Origin: Lewinellaceae bacterium | Lineage (GTDB): Bacteria > Bacteroidota > Bacteroidia > Chitinophagales > Saprospiraceae | Reading direction: 5' to 3' | Length of the DNA stretch: 64,000 nucleotides | Assembly: GCA_016713985.1 (NCBI GenBank) | Contig: JADJOD010000023.1 | Coordinates: 1-64,000 of the forward strand | Part shown: positions 55,004-64,000 of the stretch, piece by piece | How positions within the stretch are numbered: position 1 is the first letter of the stretch | How the letters are laid out: the number at the start of each line of letters is the position of its first letter | Position numbers and translations under genes: made by a program | The notes under the pieces: generated by a model | Told to the model about the DNA's origin: nothing | Seen by the model: only the letters and a program-made list of their open reading frames with translations | Database searches by the model: none

Positions 55004-56743
55004 ATGAATCGAATTTATACGCTCGCATTACTTTTGTCAACCATATTGCCCGGCCGTGGACTCGCGCAGGCACTCGGCATGTCCCCCGACCCCACCTTGC
55101 ACGCTCAATGCCCGGGCGTCCCGCTTGTTTATCAAATATCGTCCTGGATGGAAGGTTGCCACAGCGTGGAACCTCCGGTGAACGGCATCCTGGTCGAGGA
55201 AAAACAACTGGGTTTGAAACGCGCGCTCACCATTCGCTGGAATGATTCTGCCAATCCGGGCAGCCTGACCGTTCACCGGTCGGATTCGGCCAATTGTTCC
55301 GGCGCCGCCGCCGGAAAATCATGGGAGATACCCATCGCTTCGGTGGCCGGTTTGGCGCCCGACCTCACCGGCCCCGATCAAATACCAGTTTTTACCTTTT
55401 CGAACAGCGTATACACCGCTACCCTGCGGCACCACCAACGCGGATCCCTGGACCCCGACCCGTTCACCATTACCAAGTTTGAATGGCAATCTCCCGTTTC
55501 CTGGACCAAATTTCTTATCGATCCCAACAGTTCGGCCATGATCAGCGTTTTTCCGGATACTTCGGAAGGTTGTATTAAAGTACGTGGTCAGCAGGTCTGC
55601 GGCAGCATGAGCGAGTGGGCCACCATCTGCCCGGAAAGGGTTATGGACGTGCCCTGCCCGATGTTTACTTTTCCCACTTCACTCATCTGCGGCAACAAAC
55701 AGAATGTTTTTGTCAGCGTCTCTGATTTCAGTTTTGTCTTGCCGGACGCTACTTATAACTGGCAGGTTTCGGGCGGCTGGGAGATTATAAATGATCCGTC
55801 AGCGGTTAACAAATCCATTGTCGTTTTAAAACCCGACGGGTTTCACGACGGAATCGTGAGCGTAACCCTTTCGGGCCTGGGCAAAACCTCCGCCCCCTGC
55901 ACGGCGACCATCCCTTACCTGCCGGATTTTGAAGACTCCGAGGTGTCGGGGCCGGATGAAGTTTGTTCTTCGGCGACGTTTCAGCCTGTCAATTTGCCGG
56001 CCAATGCCACCGTCAGCCAGGAGGTAACAAACTTTGGCGGGGCAACCGGCCCGGTTCCGTTTGTACAAACGAGCGGTTCGGGGCCTCTCGCCAACCTGGA
56101 ACTGGCGGATCCGGATGCACGGGGTTATTATGTCATTTCTTTTACCGCCGCCGATCCCTGCGGAGAAGAAGTTTTACAAAAGAAATTTTACGCCGGCAAA
56201 CCGCGCATCTATTCAGCAAAAATTGACGGCGATACGTTGGTGCAGCAAACGTTGTGCCCCGGAAATCACCGCCTCGAAGTCAACGTTTTTGGCAGCGACT
56301 GCGTTGAATGGAACACGAACCTGCAGGGTTACGCCGACTGCCGGCATTTCGGTTTCCCGATACGGGATGCGGATGGCGACTGCGCCGAGCTCATCGCAGT
56401 GTGCACCAATACCTGCGGAAGTACGGAACAAATGTTCCCGTTTTGCCCTCAGGCGGGCTGCCCGGCCGCCCCAACCTTCGATCTGCAGGTATCTCCCAAC
56501 CCGACCAACTTCGTTGTTCGTATCGAAGGGGTCTCTTCCGATGAAAACAAATCGAAACTTGCCCTGATCGAAACGCTGGAGATTTACAACGCCCTGGGCC
56601 AGCGGGTGTATACGTGGAATGATGCCCCGCGCCAACTGATCGTTTTACCGGTTGACCAACTTCAGAGAGGGGTATATGTCATACATGCAAGTATCTGGGG
56701 ACAGCGGATCACCAAAAAATTGTTGATCAAGAAACGGCGCTGA
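55004..56743 (+). CDS. T9SS-secreted protein with PKD-like/Ig-like domains
   Basis: 579 residues. Signal peptide MNRIYTLALLLSTILPGRGLA. The body is made of Cys-containing beta-sandwich segments (GPDQIPVFTFSNSVYTATL, EVSGPDEVCSSATFQPVNL), the latter resembling PKD-like repeats of secreted Bacteroidota proteins. The C-terminus is a type A sorting domain (LQVSPNPTNFVVRIEG, EIYNALGQRVYTW, GVYVIHASIWGQRITKK). No enzyme motif seen. It converges with the gene at 56750, separated by 6 bp. Confidence 0.85.
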   Translation: MNRIYTLALLLSTILPGRGLAQALGMSPDPTLHAQCPGVPLVYQISSWMEGCHSVEPPVNGILVEEKQLGLKRALTIRWNDSANPGSLTVHRSDSANCSGAAAGKSWEIPIASVAGLAPDLTGPDQIPVFTFSNSVYTATLRHHQRGSLDPDPFTITKFEWQSPVSWTKFLIDPNSSAMISVFPDTSEGCIKVRGQQVCGSMSEWATICPERVMDVPCPMFTFPTSLICGNKQNVFVSVSDFSFVLPDATYNWQVSGGWEIINDPSAVNKSIVVLKPDGFHDGIVSVTLSGLGKTSAPCTATIPYLPDFEDSEVSGPDEVCSSATFQPVNLPANATVSQEVTNFGGATGPVPFVQTSGSGPLANLELADPDARGYYVISFTAADPCGEEVLQKKFYAGKPRIYSAKIDGDTLVQQTLCPGNHRLEVNVFGSDCVEWNTNLQGYADCRHFGFPIRDADGDCAELIAVCTNTCGSTEQMFPFCPQAGCPAAPTFDLQVSPNPTNFVVRIEGVSSDENKSKLALIETLEIYNALGQRVYTWNDAPRQLIVLPVDQLQRGVYVIHASIWGQRITKKLLIKKRR

Positions 56744-56749
56744 TTGATT

Positions 56750-58537
56750 TTACCTGATTAAAGTGACCCCGCCTTTTATTACGCCGGAGATAACTTCGCC
56801 ATCAATAATATTTTGGTATACGCATCGCCAGGCGTATACATCGGAAGGAGAAGGCCGGCCGTCTGCGCCCACGCCCGCCCATCCGGTATTTCCAGGGTCG
56901 TTATTTTCATAAATCAATTGCCCCCAGCGGTTGTAAATTGAAATTTCCTGCATCGCCATTTCACCACACAACACGATTGGCCGGAAAATATCATTGACCT
57001 CGTCGCCATTGGGCGTGAAAGCGTTTGGAAATATCAGGCAAGGTTCCCCGTTGCAGGGTATAAAATGTACACGCAAGGTGTCTCTGCTAAAACAGGAGCC
57101 GGAGCGTATTTCAGCCCAATACTCGCCTTGCGCCTCCACGTTTATCTGAGACGCATGCTCATCGGTATTCCAAAGTATCTGTTCTGCACAATCCACAGGC
57201 TCAACCCGGAGGGTCAACGCACCGAGACATATCGTCGTGTCTCGCGGGCCCGTGTCTGCGCGGTCATAGCGGAGGTGATTGACCCGAATGATCCAGGGCG
57301 CATGGCTTATATTTGTTAATCCGACATCGCCATCTTCCGAAGATGCCCACCCGGCAGCAATAAACCCTTCGGGCAACGCCATGAGACAGGAAGGCCGTTC
57401 CAGATCAGATCCGCCAAAATTTTTTTCCCAGGTAATATTTCCGTTCGTATCCAGTCTGATCACCCAATAATCGCCAAGCCCGACACTTCGGCAAATGTCT
57501 CCGTCATCAGATAATGAGCCGCCCAATACGAAATATCCCGTTCCATCCGGAATTTCATCAATGTCAACGGCACCGTCGAACGAACTTCCGCCGTAAAGCA
57601 TTTGCCATTCAATATTTCCGCCCGCGTCAAATTTTACAACCCAGACATCGCTTTTACCTTTCGACGACAAGGATGGTGCGGTAGAATTCGTATAACCTGC
57701 GGCTACAAATCCTCCGTCGGATGCAGGCGCTAACTTCTGGCATATATATGAAGAGTCGTTTTCGAACCGGATTTTTTGAAGTAATTCGCCGGATTGGTCA
57801 AAATGCAGCAGCCACACAGCGTCTCCCCAGCCGTATTGGCTGCCGCTATCGTTTGCATCATTAAAAATATGGCGGTTATTCACCCAAAAGTCTCCGGAAG
57901 GCAGCAATAACACGTGTTTTCCTATATCCGAATTCGAGTCGCCGATTTTTTTATCCCAAATTGTATTGCCATCCGGGTCTGAACGCATGATCCATAAATC
58001 GCCGTCCTGATGACTGGAGGGGAAAAAGGTTGCACGGCTACCCACCGCCAGAATATCTCCGTTGGGATAAATTTCCAGATCGTAAAAAGTTTCCTGAAAA
58101 GAAGTGGGTTCGTCGTACCATCGCTCCCAGATCAGTACTCCTTGTGCGTCAAATTTTGCAAGGAATCCGACAGAGGTCGTATCGGAAAAATTCTGATGTG
58201 TGATGGCGCTTCCTGCCACAATGAATGACCCGTCCGCCAACTCTTCAAGCGCCGAGACGACGCTTTCTCCTTTGTGTTTGTTAAGATCATTTTGCCATAG
58301 CATATTCCCCGCCATGTCAAACTTTGCGATCCAGCAACGCAACGTATCATAAAAGTCTAACTGAAACCCAACTACAACAAAATTGCCATCGGCAGTAGGT
58401 GCAATGTCTTTTATTTCCATTGAATGGTACATGGTGTGGTACCATCGGTTAAAAACAAAATCCGAACAAGCCACCTGGCTAACACTTTCGTAAGAAAGGC
58501 CGGAAACTAAAAACAATAAACAAAGTAGCCGAAGCAT
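56750..58537 (-). CDS. T9SS-secreted protein with beta-propeller-like repeats and gliding-motility-type C-terminal domain
   Basis: 595 residues. Signal peptide MLRLLCLLFLVSGLSYESVS. About eight repeats of the form DGGFVAAGYTNS...WVVKFDAGGNIEWQMLYGG, as in delta-60 or PQQ-like propeller proteins. The last 95 residues are a type B sorting domain (FPNAFTPNGDEVNDIFRPI, ISIYNRWGQLIYENND, GVIKGGVTLIR). Type B clients stay on or leave the surface through PorV/PorU-type machinery, genes of which lie nearby. A -7 element (TAGGTTTG on the minus strand) is at 58566-58573. Confidence 0.88.
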   Translation of the reverse strand: MLRLLCLLFLVSGLSYESVSQVACSDFVFNRWYHTMYHSMEIKDIAPTADGNFVVVGFQLDFYDTLRCWIAKFDMAGNMLWQNDLNKHKGESVVSALEELADGSFIVAGSAITHQNFSDTTSVGFLAKFDAQGVLIWERWYDEPTSFQETFYDLEIYPNGDILAVGSRATFFPSSHQDGDLWIMRSDPDGNTIWDKKIGDSNSDIGKHVLLLPSGDFWVNNRHIFNDANDSGSQYGWGDAVWLLHFDQSGELLQKIRFENDSSYICQKLAPASDGGFVAAGYTNSTAPSLSSKGKSDVWVVKFDAGGNIEWQMLYGGSSFDGAVDIDEIPDGTGYFVLGGSLSDDGDICRSVGLGDYWVIRLDTNGNITWEKNFGGSDLERPSCLMALPEGFIAAGWASSEDGDVGLTNISHAPWIIRVNHLRYDRADTGPRDTTICLGALTLRVEPVDCAEQILWNTDEHASQINVEAQGEYWAEIRSGSCFSRDTLRVHFIPCNGEPCLIFPNAFTPNGDEVNDIFRPIVLCGEMAMQEISIYNRWGQLIYENNDPGNTGWAGVGADGRPSPSDVYAWRCVYQNIIDGEVISGVIKGGVTLIR

Positions 58538-58565
58538 AAAAATCCTGGTTAATTTAAAGCGTAGG

Positions 58566-58573
58566 CAAACCTA
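58566..58573 (-). promoter_or_regulatory. -7 element of the type B T9SS protein gene
   Basis: CAAACCTA on the plus strand, exact TAnnTTTG match, 28 bp before the ATG at 58537. Confidence 0.5.
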
Positions 58574-58668
58574 CAGATAAACGCCGACAAATATCACCCC
58601 CCTTTATGACCCTCGTCACCCGGCGGCGGGGAGCAAAGCCGATATTTTTGAGCCAAAATCTCAAGCGT

Positions 58669-61182
58669 ATGTCTGCGACCACCCTGTTGCAACCCAAAAA
58701 CCCGCCCGTCAGGCAACATCAGTGTTTTCACTGTCACGAGTTGTGCCCGCCTGCGCGGCCTCATTCGGACGACGAGATACGCCTCCGTATCGGCGACAAG
58801 TATTTTTGCTGCGACGGCTGCAAAATGGTGTACGAGATACTCAACACCCACGATCTCTGCGAATACTACAACTTGGACGAAAAGCCGGGGCAAAGTCTGA
58901 AAAACAAAAAAGACGCCAAGGCATACGCTTACCTCGACGACGCCGAAGTACAGGAAAAACTGATCGAATTCAACAACGGGCAAATGGCGCAGGTTACTTT
59001 TTACCTGCCGCAAATGCACTGCGTTTCCTGCATCTGGCTCCTGGAAAATCTCTACAAACTTGACGCCGGGGTGAGCCATTCACGGGTTAATTTTCTGAAA
59101 AAAACCGCCTCGATCCAATTTTTTCCCGAAAAAACCACCCTGCGCAAACTCGCCGCCCTGCTGGCTTCCATCGGATACGCCCCGGAGATCAATCTCGGCG
59201 ACGTGGACGGTGCAAAAAAGCCGGTCATGAGTAAAATACTGGCTTTCCAGATCGCTGTGGCCGGTTTTGCCTTCGGGAATATCATGCTTTTCAGTTTCCC
59301 CGAATACGTGGGCATGGACCCCGAAGCGGATCGCTGGTTTGCCGATATTTTCGGCTACCTGAGCCTTGTTTTGTCCATTCCCGTGCTTTTTTTCAGTTCG
59401 CGCGATTACCTCATCGCCGCCTGGAACGGCCTGCGCACCCGTCACCTGAACATCGACGTGCCGCTGGCGCTGGGTATCCTGATGTTGTTCGGGCGCAGCG
59501 CCTGGGAAATCCTCAGCCACACGGGCGCCGGCTACCTCGATTCTTTTGCCGGCCTGATTTTCCTGTTGCTGACGGGAAAATGGTTTCAACAGACCACCTG
59601 GCAGCAATTGTCGTTCGAACGCGATTATAAATCCTATTTCCCCGTTGCCGCCACTGTAAAAACGGGCGAAACCGAAAGTTCGGTCCCCGTCAATCGCTTA
59701 GTGCCGGGCGACATCATCATTGTTCGCAGCCAGGAGATCATTCCCGCCGACGGTATTCTTTCAACAGGGGGCTCAAAGTTGGACTACAGTTTTGTGACCG
59801 GCGAAGCCGAACCCGTGGCCGTGGCCAGCGGCGAACGGATTTTCGCCGGAGGCAAACAGGTTGGCGAAAGCATCGAAATATCGCTCATCCGCCGTGTCTC
59901 TCAAAGTTACCTCACCCGCCTGTGGAACGACGAAGCGTTCCAATCCGGGCAAAAAGGCCATGCAACCCGGCTGGCCGACCGCGCCGGCCGTTATTTCACG
60001 GGCCTGATCCTTGGTGTTGGCGGCGCAGCATTTTTGTACTGGTGGCTTTTCCGCGGCGACATGACGACTGCCGTCAATGCGTTTACAGCCGTAATGATCG
60101 TCGCATGCCCCTGCGCCGTCGCGTTGGCCATACCGTTTACTCTTGGCAACCTCGTACGTATTCTCGGTCGCCACCGTTTTTATCTGAAAAATATCAACGT
60201 ACTGGAATCCATCGCGGCGATGGACACCGTGATCTTCGACAAAACGGGTACGATCACCAATATCGCGCAACAGCAGTTCGAGTTTCACGGCCAGGCGCTG
60301 GGCTACCTGGAAAAAGTGGCCGTACGTTCGCTCACCCGGCACTCGTCGCACCCGCTCAGCCGCCTCATTTATGAGTCCATGCCGGAAGTGCCCGTGGAAG
60401 CGCCGCAGGAATTTCAGGAAATTCCCGGCCAGGGCATCCGGGGTATTGTGCAGGGCAGGGTGGTAAAAGTCGGGTCGGCCGAATTTTTACCCGCCGAAGC
60501 CTTGGCGAAGGTGGGTAAACAGAGTGGCGTGTTCGTATCGGTCGACGGGGCGATACTGGGTTATTTTGAAGTAAAAAGCCGCTATCGCGACGGGTTGAAA
60601 GAGGTACTGGACTTTTTCCGCCAGACCGGCGATCCTGCGGCAACAACCCGCGCCGACGGCCGTGTATGGCTTCTTTCCGGCGACCAGGACCGGGAAGCCG
60701 CCAAACTCGCGCCTTTTTTCCCCGACCCGGATACCATGCTTTTCAACCGCACGCCGCAGGACAAACTGGAATTTGTAAAAAAACTGCAACGCCACGGCCG
60801 GCAGGTCATGATGCTCGGCGACGGCCTGAATGACGCGGGTGCGCTCCGCCAGAGCGACGCGGGCATCGTGGTCGCCGAAAACACCAACAATTTTACACCT
60901 GCCTGCGACGCTATTTTGCACGCCGACGAATTTGCAAACCTGCCCCGGTACATCCGGTTGGCGCGCAGCGGGGTGCAAATTGTAAATCGGGCATATTATA
61001 TCGCGTTGATTTACAATCTTGTAGGTTTATCGTACGCCGTTACGGGTGCTCTTTCGCCGCTCATTGCAGCCGTATTGATGCCGCTGAGTTCGGTGACGAT
61101 CGTTTTATTCGGGGTGACGATGGGAAACTGGATGGCGCGGGAAAAGGGAGCGCGCCGACTGTGGCGCGCTCCCTTTTATTAA
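58669..61182 (+). CDS. Heavy-metal P-type ATPase, CcoI/FixI-like copper exporter
   Basis: 837 residues from MSATTLLQPKNPPVRQHQ (an in-frame ATG at 58606 adds 21 poorly conserved residues). The N-terminal Cys-rich zinc-ribbon-like domain CFHCHELC...KYFCCDGCKMVYEIL is typical of CcoI rather than CopA. Then an HMA-like domain with CVSCIWLLENLY, eight membrane helices with the metal-site CPC (VIVACPCAVALAIPF), actuator TGEAEP, phosphorylation motif FDKTGTIT, HP (SSHPLSRL) and MLGDGLNDAGAL. It probably supplies copper for cbb3-type cytochrome oxidase. The cco operon is not in the window. Confidence 0.93.
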   Translation: MSATTLLQPKNPPVRQHQCFHCHELCPPARPHSDDEIRLRIGDKYFCCDGCKMVYEILNTHDLCEYYNLDEKPGQSLKNKKDAKAYAYLDDAEVQEKLIEFNNGQMAQVTFYLPQMHCVSCIWLLENLYKLDAGVSHSRVNFLKKTASIQFFPEKTTLRKLAALLASIGYAPEINLGDVDGAKKPVMSKILAFQIAVAGFAFGNIMLFSFPEYVGMDPEADRWFADIFGYLSLVLSIPVLFFSSRDYLIAAWNGLRTRHLNIDVPLALGILMLFGRSAWEILSHTGAGYLDSFAGLIFLLLTGKWFQQTTWQQLSFERDYKSYFPVAATVKTGETESSVPVNRLVPGDIIIVRSQEIIPADGILSTGGSKLDYSFVTGEAEPVAVASGERIFAGGKQVGESIEISLIRRVSQSYLTRLWNDEAFQSGQKGHATRLADRAGRYFTGLILGVGGAAFLYWWLFRGDMTTAVNAFTAVMIVACPCAVALAIPFTLGNLVRILGRHRFYLKNINVLESIAAMDTVIFDKTGTITNIAQQQFEFHGQALGYLEKVAVRSLTRHSSHPLSRLIYESMPEVPVEAPQEFQEIPGQGIRGIVQGRVVKVGSAEFLPAEALAKVGKQSGVFVSVDGAILGYFEVKSRYRDGLKEVLDFFRQTGDPAATTRADGRVWLLSGDQDREAAKLAPFFPDPDTMLFNRTPQDKLEFVKKLQRHGRQVMMLGDGLNDAGALRQSDAGIVVAENTNNFTPACDAILHADEFANLPRYIRLARSGVQIVNRAYYIALIYNLVGLSYAVTGALSPLIAAVLMPLSSVTIVLFGVTMGNWMAREKGARRLWRAPFY
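61149..61181 (+). terminator. Terminator overlapping the end of the P-type ATPase coding region
   Basis: GGGAGCGCGCC, loop GACTGT, GGCGCGCTCCC, then TTTTATT. The stem encodes the last residues (GARRLWRAPFY) and the stop follows immediately, so the terminator lies inside the gene. Confidence 0.82.
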
Positions 61183-61202
61183 CACAAAGTACTGTTAATC
61201 AA

Positions 61203-62408
61203 TTAGTCTGTTTCAGAATCAAAGGCTTCAAAATCGAATAACAGGGAGAAGCGCAGTGTATTATCAAGCGGGTTCCGCTGATTGGTTGTCGGGACGAGGT
61301 AAGAGAAGTTCAGGCCGAAAATATTGTATTTCACGCCGAGGCCGACGCTGAAATATTTGCGGTTTCCTTTCGAATAATGCTCGTAAAAATAGCCGGCGCG
61401 TACGGCAAACTGGTCGTCGTACCAGTATTCCACACCCGTGCCGATGGTGATTTCCTTCAATTCTTCGCTGAAGCCGCCGGGCGCGTCGCCGAACGATTTG
61501 AACACGCCGCGAATCGACGAATACTGTTTGTAATCGGGGATTTTGTCGCCGTCTTCGTCGATTTCCGGGCGCGGCGTGGGCACGAGCAATTTGTTAAAAT
61601 CGGAAGTAAACGTAAGTGTGTTGAACTCGTCGAGGTTGAATTTCCAGGCCACACCCACACCGAGGTTGGTCGGGATGTAGTCGCGGTTGATTGAGTTCGT
61701 ATAGGTAATTTTTGAGCCTAAGTTGCTGACGGCCACACCCAAAGTGAATTCACTTTTGTTTTTGGTGAAATTTACCGGGGCTTTGTAGGTCATGGAGATG
61801 TCGGCTGCACCGGCGATACCCGGTTTGATCTCGTTGCCTTCCACAACACGGCCGGTAGCGAGATTGGAGTAGATAAATTTGGCGCCGATGGCCGCCGAAA
61901 AACGGTCGGACAACTTGCGCGCATAACCGCCGGCCACTTCGAATTCATTGGGGCGACCCTGGCCGAGCGACATACCCTGCTCGTCGGTGAACTCGATATC
62001 CCCGAGTGAAAAATAACGGAGGCCAAAGCCGATGGATTGCAGTTTGTCGAGGCGCACATAACCCGACAGATAAGCCAGGTAGACATCCTGCAGACCCAGG
62101 TTGCGCATCCAGGGGGTGTAGGTTGCGGAAATAGAGACGCGTTTTTCTGCAAACGCCAGTTTCGACGGATTGTAGTGCATGGCGTTGGGGTCAGCAGAAG
62201 TGGCAAGGCCGGCATCGCCCATCGCACCGCCGCGTGCGTCCGGCACGATACGGAGGAAAGGAACGGCGGAAGTCACCGCATTGGCGCATTTTTCACCCGT
62301 AATGGGGTTGAACCCGTTCTTACATTTCGGTTCAATTTGCGCCTGCAGCGTAGTAGTTCCGCAGCAAATACCGGCGGCTATCAGTGACAAGGCGAGTAAT
62401 TTCTTCAT
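61203..62408 (-). CDS. porV: T9SS outer-membrane shuttle protein PorV (LptO)
   Basis: 401 residues. Signal peptide MKKLLALSLIAAGICCGTTT, then AVPFLRIVPDARGGAMGDAG and ATSADPNAMHYNPSKLAF, the diagnostic start of PorV/FadL-like proteins, followed by a 14-strand barrel ending FSLLFDFEAF. PorV collects T9SS clients and delivers them to the PorU sortase. It follows porU by 82 bp on the same strand and has its own -7 element at 62455-62462. Confidence 0.95.
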   Translation of the reverse strand: MKKLLALSLIAAGICCGTTTLQAQIEPKCKNGFNPITGEKCANAVTSAVPFLRIVPDARGGAMGDAGLATSADPNAMHYNPSKLAFAEKRVSISATYTPWMRNLGLQDVYLAYLSGYVRLDKLQSIGFGLRYFSLGDIEFTDEQGMSLGQGRPNEFEVAGGYARKLSDRFSAAIGAKFIYSNLATGRVVEGNEIKPGIAGAADISMTYKAPVNFTKNKSEFTLGVAVSNLGSKITYTNSINRDYIPTNLGVGVAWKFNLDEFNTLTFTSDFNKLLVPTPRPEIDEDGDKIPDYKQYSSIRGVFKSFGDAPGGFSEELKEITIGTGVEYWYDDQFAVRAGYFYEHYSKGNRKYFSVGLGVKYNIFGLNFSYLVPTTNQRNPLDNTLRFSLLFDFEAFDSETD

Positions 62409-62454
62409 GTTTGCAAATGAATTTAAGTTTCTGATACTTCAGTCAAAAAGTGTG

Positions 62455-62462
62455 CAAAAGTA
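62455..62462 (-). promoter_or_regulatory. -7 element of porV (TACTTTTG on minus strand)
   Basis: CAAAAGTA on the plus strand, exact TAnnTTTG match, 46 bp before the ATG. No TTG at the -33 position. porV may therefore be transcribed both alone and with porU. Confidence 0.5.
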
Positions 62463-62490
62463 CGCCGCCTGAACGGCACTTTGCGGTTGT

Positions 62491-64000
62491 CTATTTCAAA
62501 ATCACTAATTTTTCAAAATCGCTTTCGGCCGTTGCCTGGGCTCCGTCCACACTGGTGCCGCGCACTTTTACGCGGTAGAGGTAAACGCCGCGGGCTAATT
62601 GATCGCCGTAGTCGTCCTTGCCGTCCCAGTTAATATCGGTGATCCGGTAGCCGTCTGCCTGGGCGGAATGGATCAGCGTTTTTACTAATTTGCCCGATAC
62701 GGTAAATATACTCACCTGCACGTCAAGCACCTGACCCGAGAGATTGTGCTCAAACTGGAAATTCGTATTCGTGGTGAAGGGATTCGGGTAATTCAATACG
62801 TGATCAAGCGCGGCTTTGCCGTCTTCCGCGACGACAAATTCGGTGTACCCCTCGCCCGAATTATTGGCAATGTCCCAGCCTTTTACACTCAGGGTATGAC
62901 GACCGGTAGCGAGGTTGCGCAGCGGGTAAATGGCCTGTCCCTTGCGGAAATTGTCCTGTTCGCTTTCGTAAAAATCGTTCAACACAATGGTTTCCAGCAC
63001 ATTACCATCCAATACGGCGGTCAGGTCGTGGCCCAGGCTGACCCCGCTTACGTTCATGCCGTAGTCGTCGGAGCACCTCACCAATACCTTCGGATCGTTG
63101 TCCGTAATACCGCCGAATACAAAAGCATCCGTATTGAGGAACGGTATTACCAGCGGCGGCTGGTCGTCCTGCACCAAGTTGGCGTTGCCGCCGATCACGA
63201 TGTTATCATCGGCGCCGGCGGCGTCGAGCGGGGTTCCGTTTTCTGCATAGTAACTGATTTTCCCTTTGCCGTAAGCATAGTTGATGTCTTTGGGCACGAT
63301 AAAATCAATCTTGAACCGGCCACCCGTCACCGTTGCGCTGCCTTTAAAAATAATGTTGCGCTGCACATTGAACGACCGTACGATGCTGCCGGGGTCCTGC
63401 CCGAGGGTTTGCAGGTTTTGTGATTTATCGTACACAGACACCGACACTTTGCCGTTAAAATCGCTCAGGAGGTTGCTCAACGTATCGGTCACGATACCTT
63501 CAAGGCTCACCGGCATCAGCGCCTTGATCGTGTCAGGTTGGCCTGCTGCCACGTCTTTTCCATTAATTTTTGTGGTGAAAACCCGGTATTCGGGCATGGC
63601 GAGGTACATGGCCGGGTCGCCCAGCAGCGTAAAACGCCGGGCATTTTCCACTTCCGAAGTCAGGTTGTTTTTGGCATCTTTCAGGATGTCTCCGATGGTG
63701 CGGTACTGGCCGTTTATTCTGCGAAAAAGGACGTTTTGCACCGCATCGGTGAGTTTTTCGTTGCCGCTGATAAACACCGCGCGCACCGTGGTAAACAGCG
63801 CTATGGCGCCTGCTTTGGTTTTGGTCAGGGACTGTTCGCCGCCGGTGAGCGTTTTATAATCGTCGTACCCTCCGAACGAACAGGTGGCCGTGATAATGAG
63901 CGGATAGCGGTTCGGATTGTCCCAGCCCGAAATGTCGTTGTTGTCGATCACGCGCTCCTGCGCCCACCCGCGCGGGCCGCCGTGGCCGATGTATTGGGTG
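62491..64000 (-). CDS. porU: T9SS sortase PorU (C25 gingipain-type), 5' end outside window
   Basis: The frame is open to the right edge, so 502 residues of the C-terminal half are visible. The C25 catalytic His is in YIGHGGPRGWAQE near the edge, and the catalytic Cys in ITATCSFGGYDDY. After the protease comes an Ig-like domain and C-terminal region (YPNPFTTNTNFQFEHNLSG, GVYLYRVKVRGTS) like a type A sorting domain. PorU cleaves client sorting domains and attaches clients to A-LPS at the cell surface. porV follows in the same direction. Confidence 0.94.
   Translation of the reverse strand, partial: TQYIGHGGPRGWAQERVIDNNDISGWDNPNRYPLIITATCSFGGYDDYKTLTGGEQSLTKTKAGAIALFTTVRAVFISGNEKLTDAVQNVLFRRINGQYRTIGDILKDAKNNLTSEVENARRFTLLGDPAMYLAMPEYRVFTTKINGKDVAAGQPDTIKALMPVSLEGIVTDTLSNLLSDFNGKVSVSVYDKSQNLQTLGQDPGSIVRSFNVQRNIIFKGSATVTGGRFKIDFIVPKDINYAYGKGKISYYAENGTPLDAAGADDNIVIGGNANLVQDDQPPLVIPFLNTDAFVFGGITDNDPKVLVRCSDDYGMNVSGVSLGHDLTAVLDGNVLETIVLNDFYESEQDNFRKGQAIYPLRNLATGRHTLSVKGWDIANNSGEGYTEFVVAEDGKAALDHVLNYPNPFTTNTNFQFEHNLSGQVLDVQVSIFTVSGKLVKTLIHSAQADGYRITDINWDGKDDYGDQLARGVYLYRVKVRGTSVDGAQATAESDFEKLVILK

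Overview
The window comes from a Bacteroidota chromosome, most likely a Saprospiria-like (Lewinella/Haliscomenobacter type) bacterium. The evidence is type IX secretion (T9SS) genes (porV, porU) with secreted clients carrying type A and type B C-terminal sorting domains, several SusC-like TonB-dependent receptors with carboxypeptidase-regulatory-like N-termini, an ECF sigma/FecR surface-signalling pair, and many promoters of the Bacteroidota form TTG-N20-TAnnTTTG. The order level is inference only.

Layout. 1-3072 (-) is an RND efflux permease running off the left edge. 3417-5336 (+) is an AAA ATPase/RloB pair that looks like a defence module. 5559-8563 (+) is a BlaI repressor, a DUF4350-like secreted protein, an M56 BlaR1-type protease fused to a TonB C-terminal domain, and a stand-alone TonB-C protein. 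8829-9899 (-) is prfA. 10071-12012 holds a divergent HTH regulator/small protein pair, a nine-copy 49-bp palindromic tandem array and a REP-associated (RAYT) transposase. 12128-16507 (-) is a UbiB-like kinase and a TonB receptor. 16723-21077 (+) is ECF sigma, FecR, an STN-domain surface protein and a head-GIN lipoprotein. 21084-27853 (-) is a DUF1963-like protein, alaS, a retropepsin-like protease, a KGGVGR-type ATPase with a TIR-like tail, a TIR-domain protein and peptide deformylase. 27997-30520 (+) is arsM, an aquaporin and a metallophosphoesterase. 30677-36604 (+) is a TonB receptor and a duplicated-domain T9SS protein sharing an unusual promoter with CTTAA repeats every 11 bp. 36823-40581 (+) is a FAD oxidoreductase, a membrane Fe-S protein, bL25 and a zinc-ribbon protein. 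40668-45625 is a CHAT-STAND-TPR protein, a PIN toxin/antitoxin pair and a small membrane protein. 45905-52057 holds a TonB receptor, birA, rsfS and ftsH. 52294-58537 holds T9SS-secreted proteins and an M43-like remnant. 58669-64000 is a CcoI-type P-type ATPase, porV and porU (partial).

Housekeeping genes (prfA, alaS, def, rplY, birA, rsfS, ftsH) alternate with likely conflict modules: RloA/RloB, TIR/KGGVGR ATPase, CHAT-STAND-TPR and the PIN pair. The TIR to KGGVGR-ATPase-TIR operon, followed 39 bp later by an aspartic protease, is the best candidate for a little-described system. The CHAT-STAND-TPR protein with near-identical TPR units is second.

Caveat. At least ten genes, including essential ones, carry single-base frameshifts, most in short homopolymers. 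Removing the indel restores a full-length family member in each case, so these look like sequence/assembly errors more than biology. Such genes are annotated across the frameshift.
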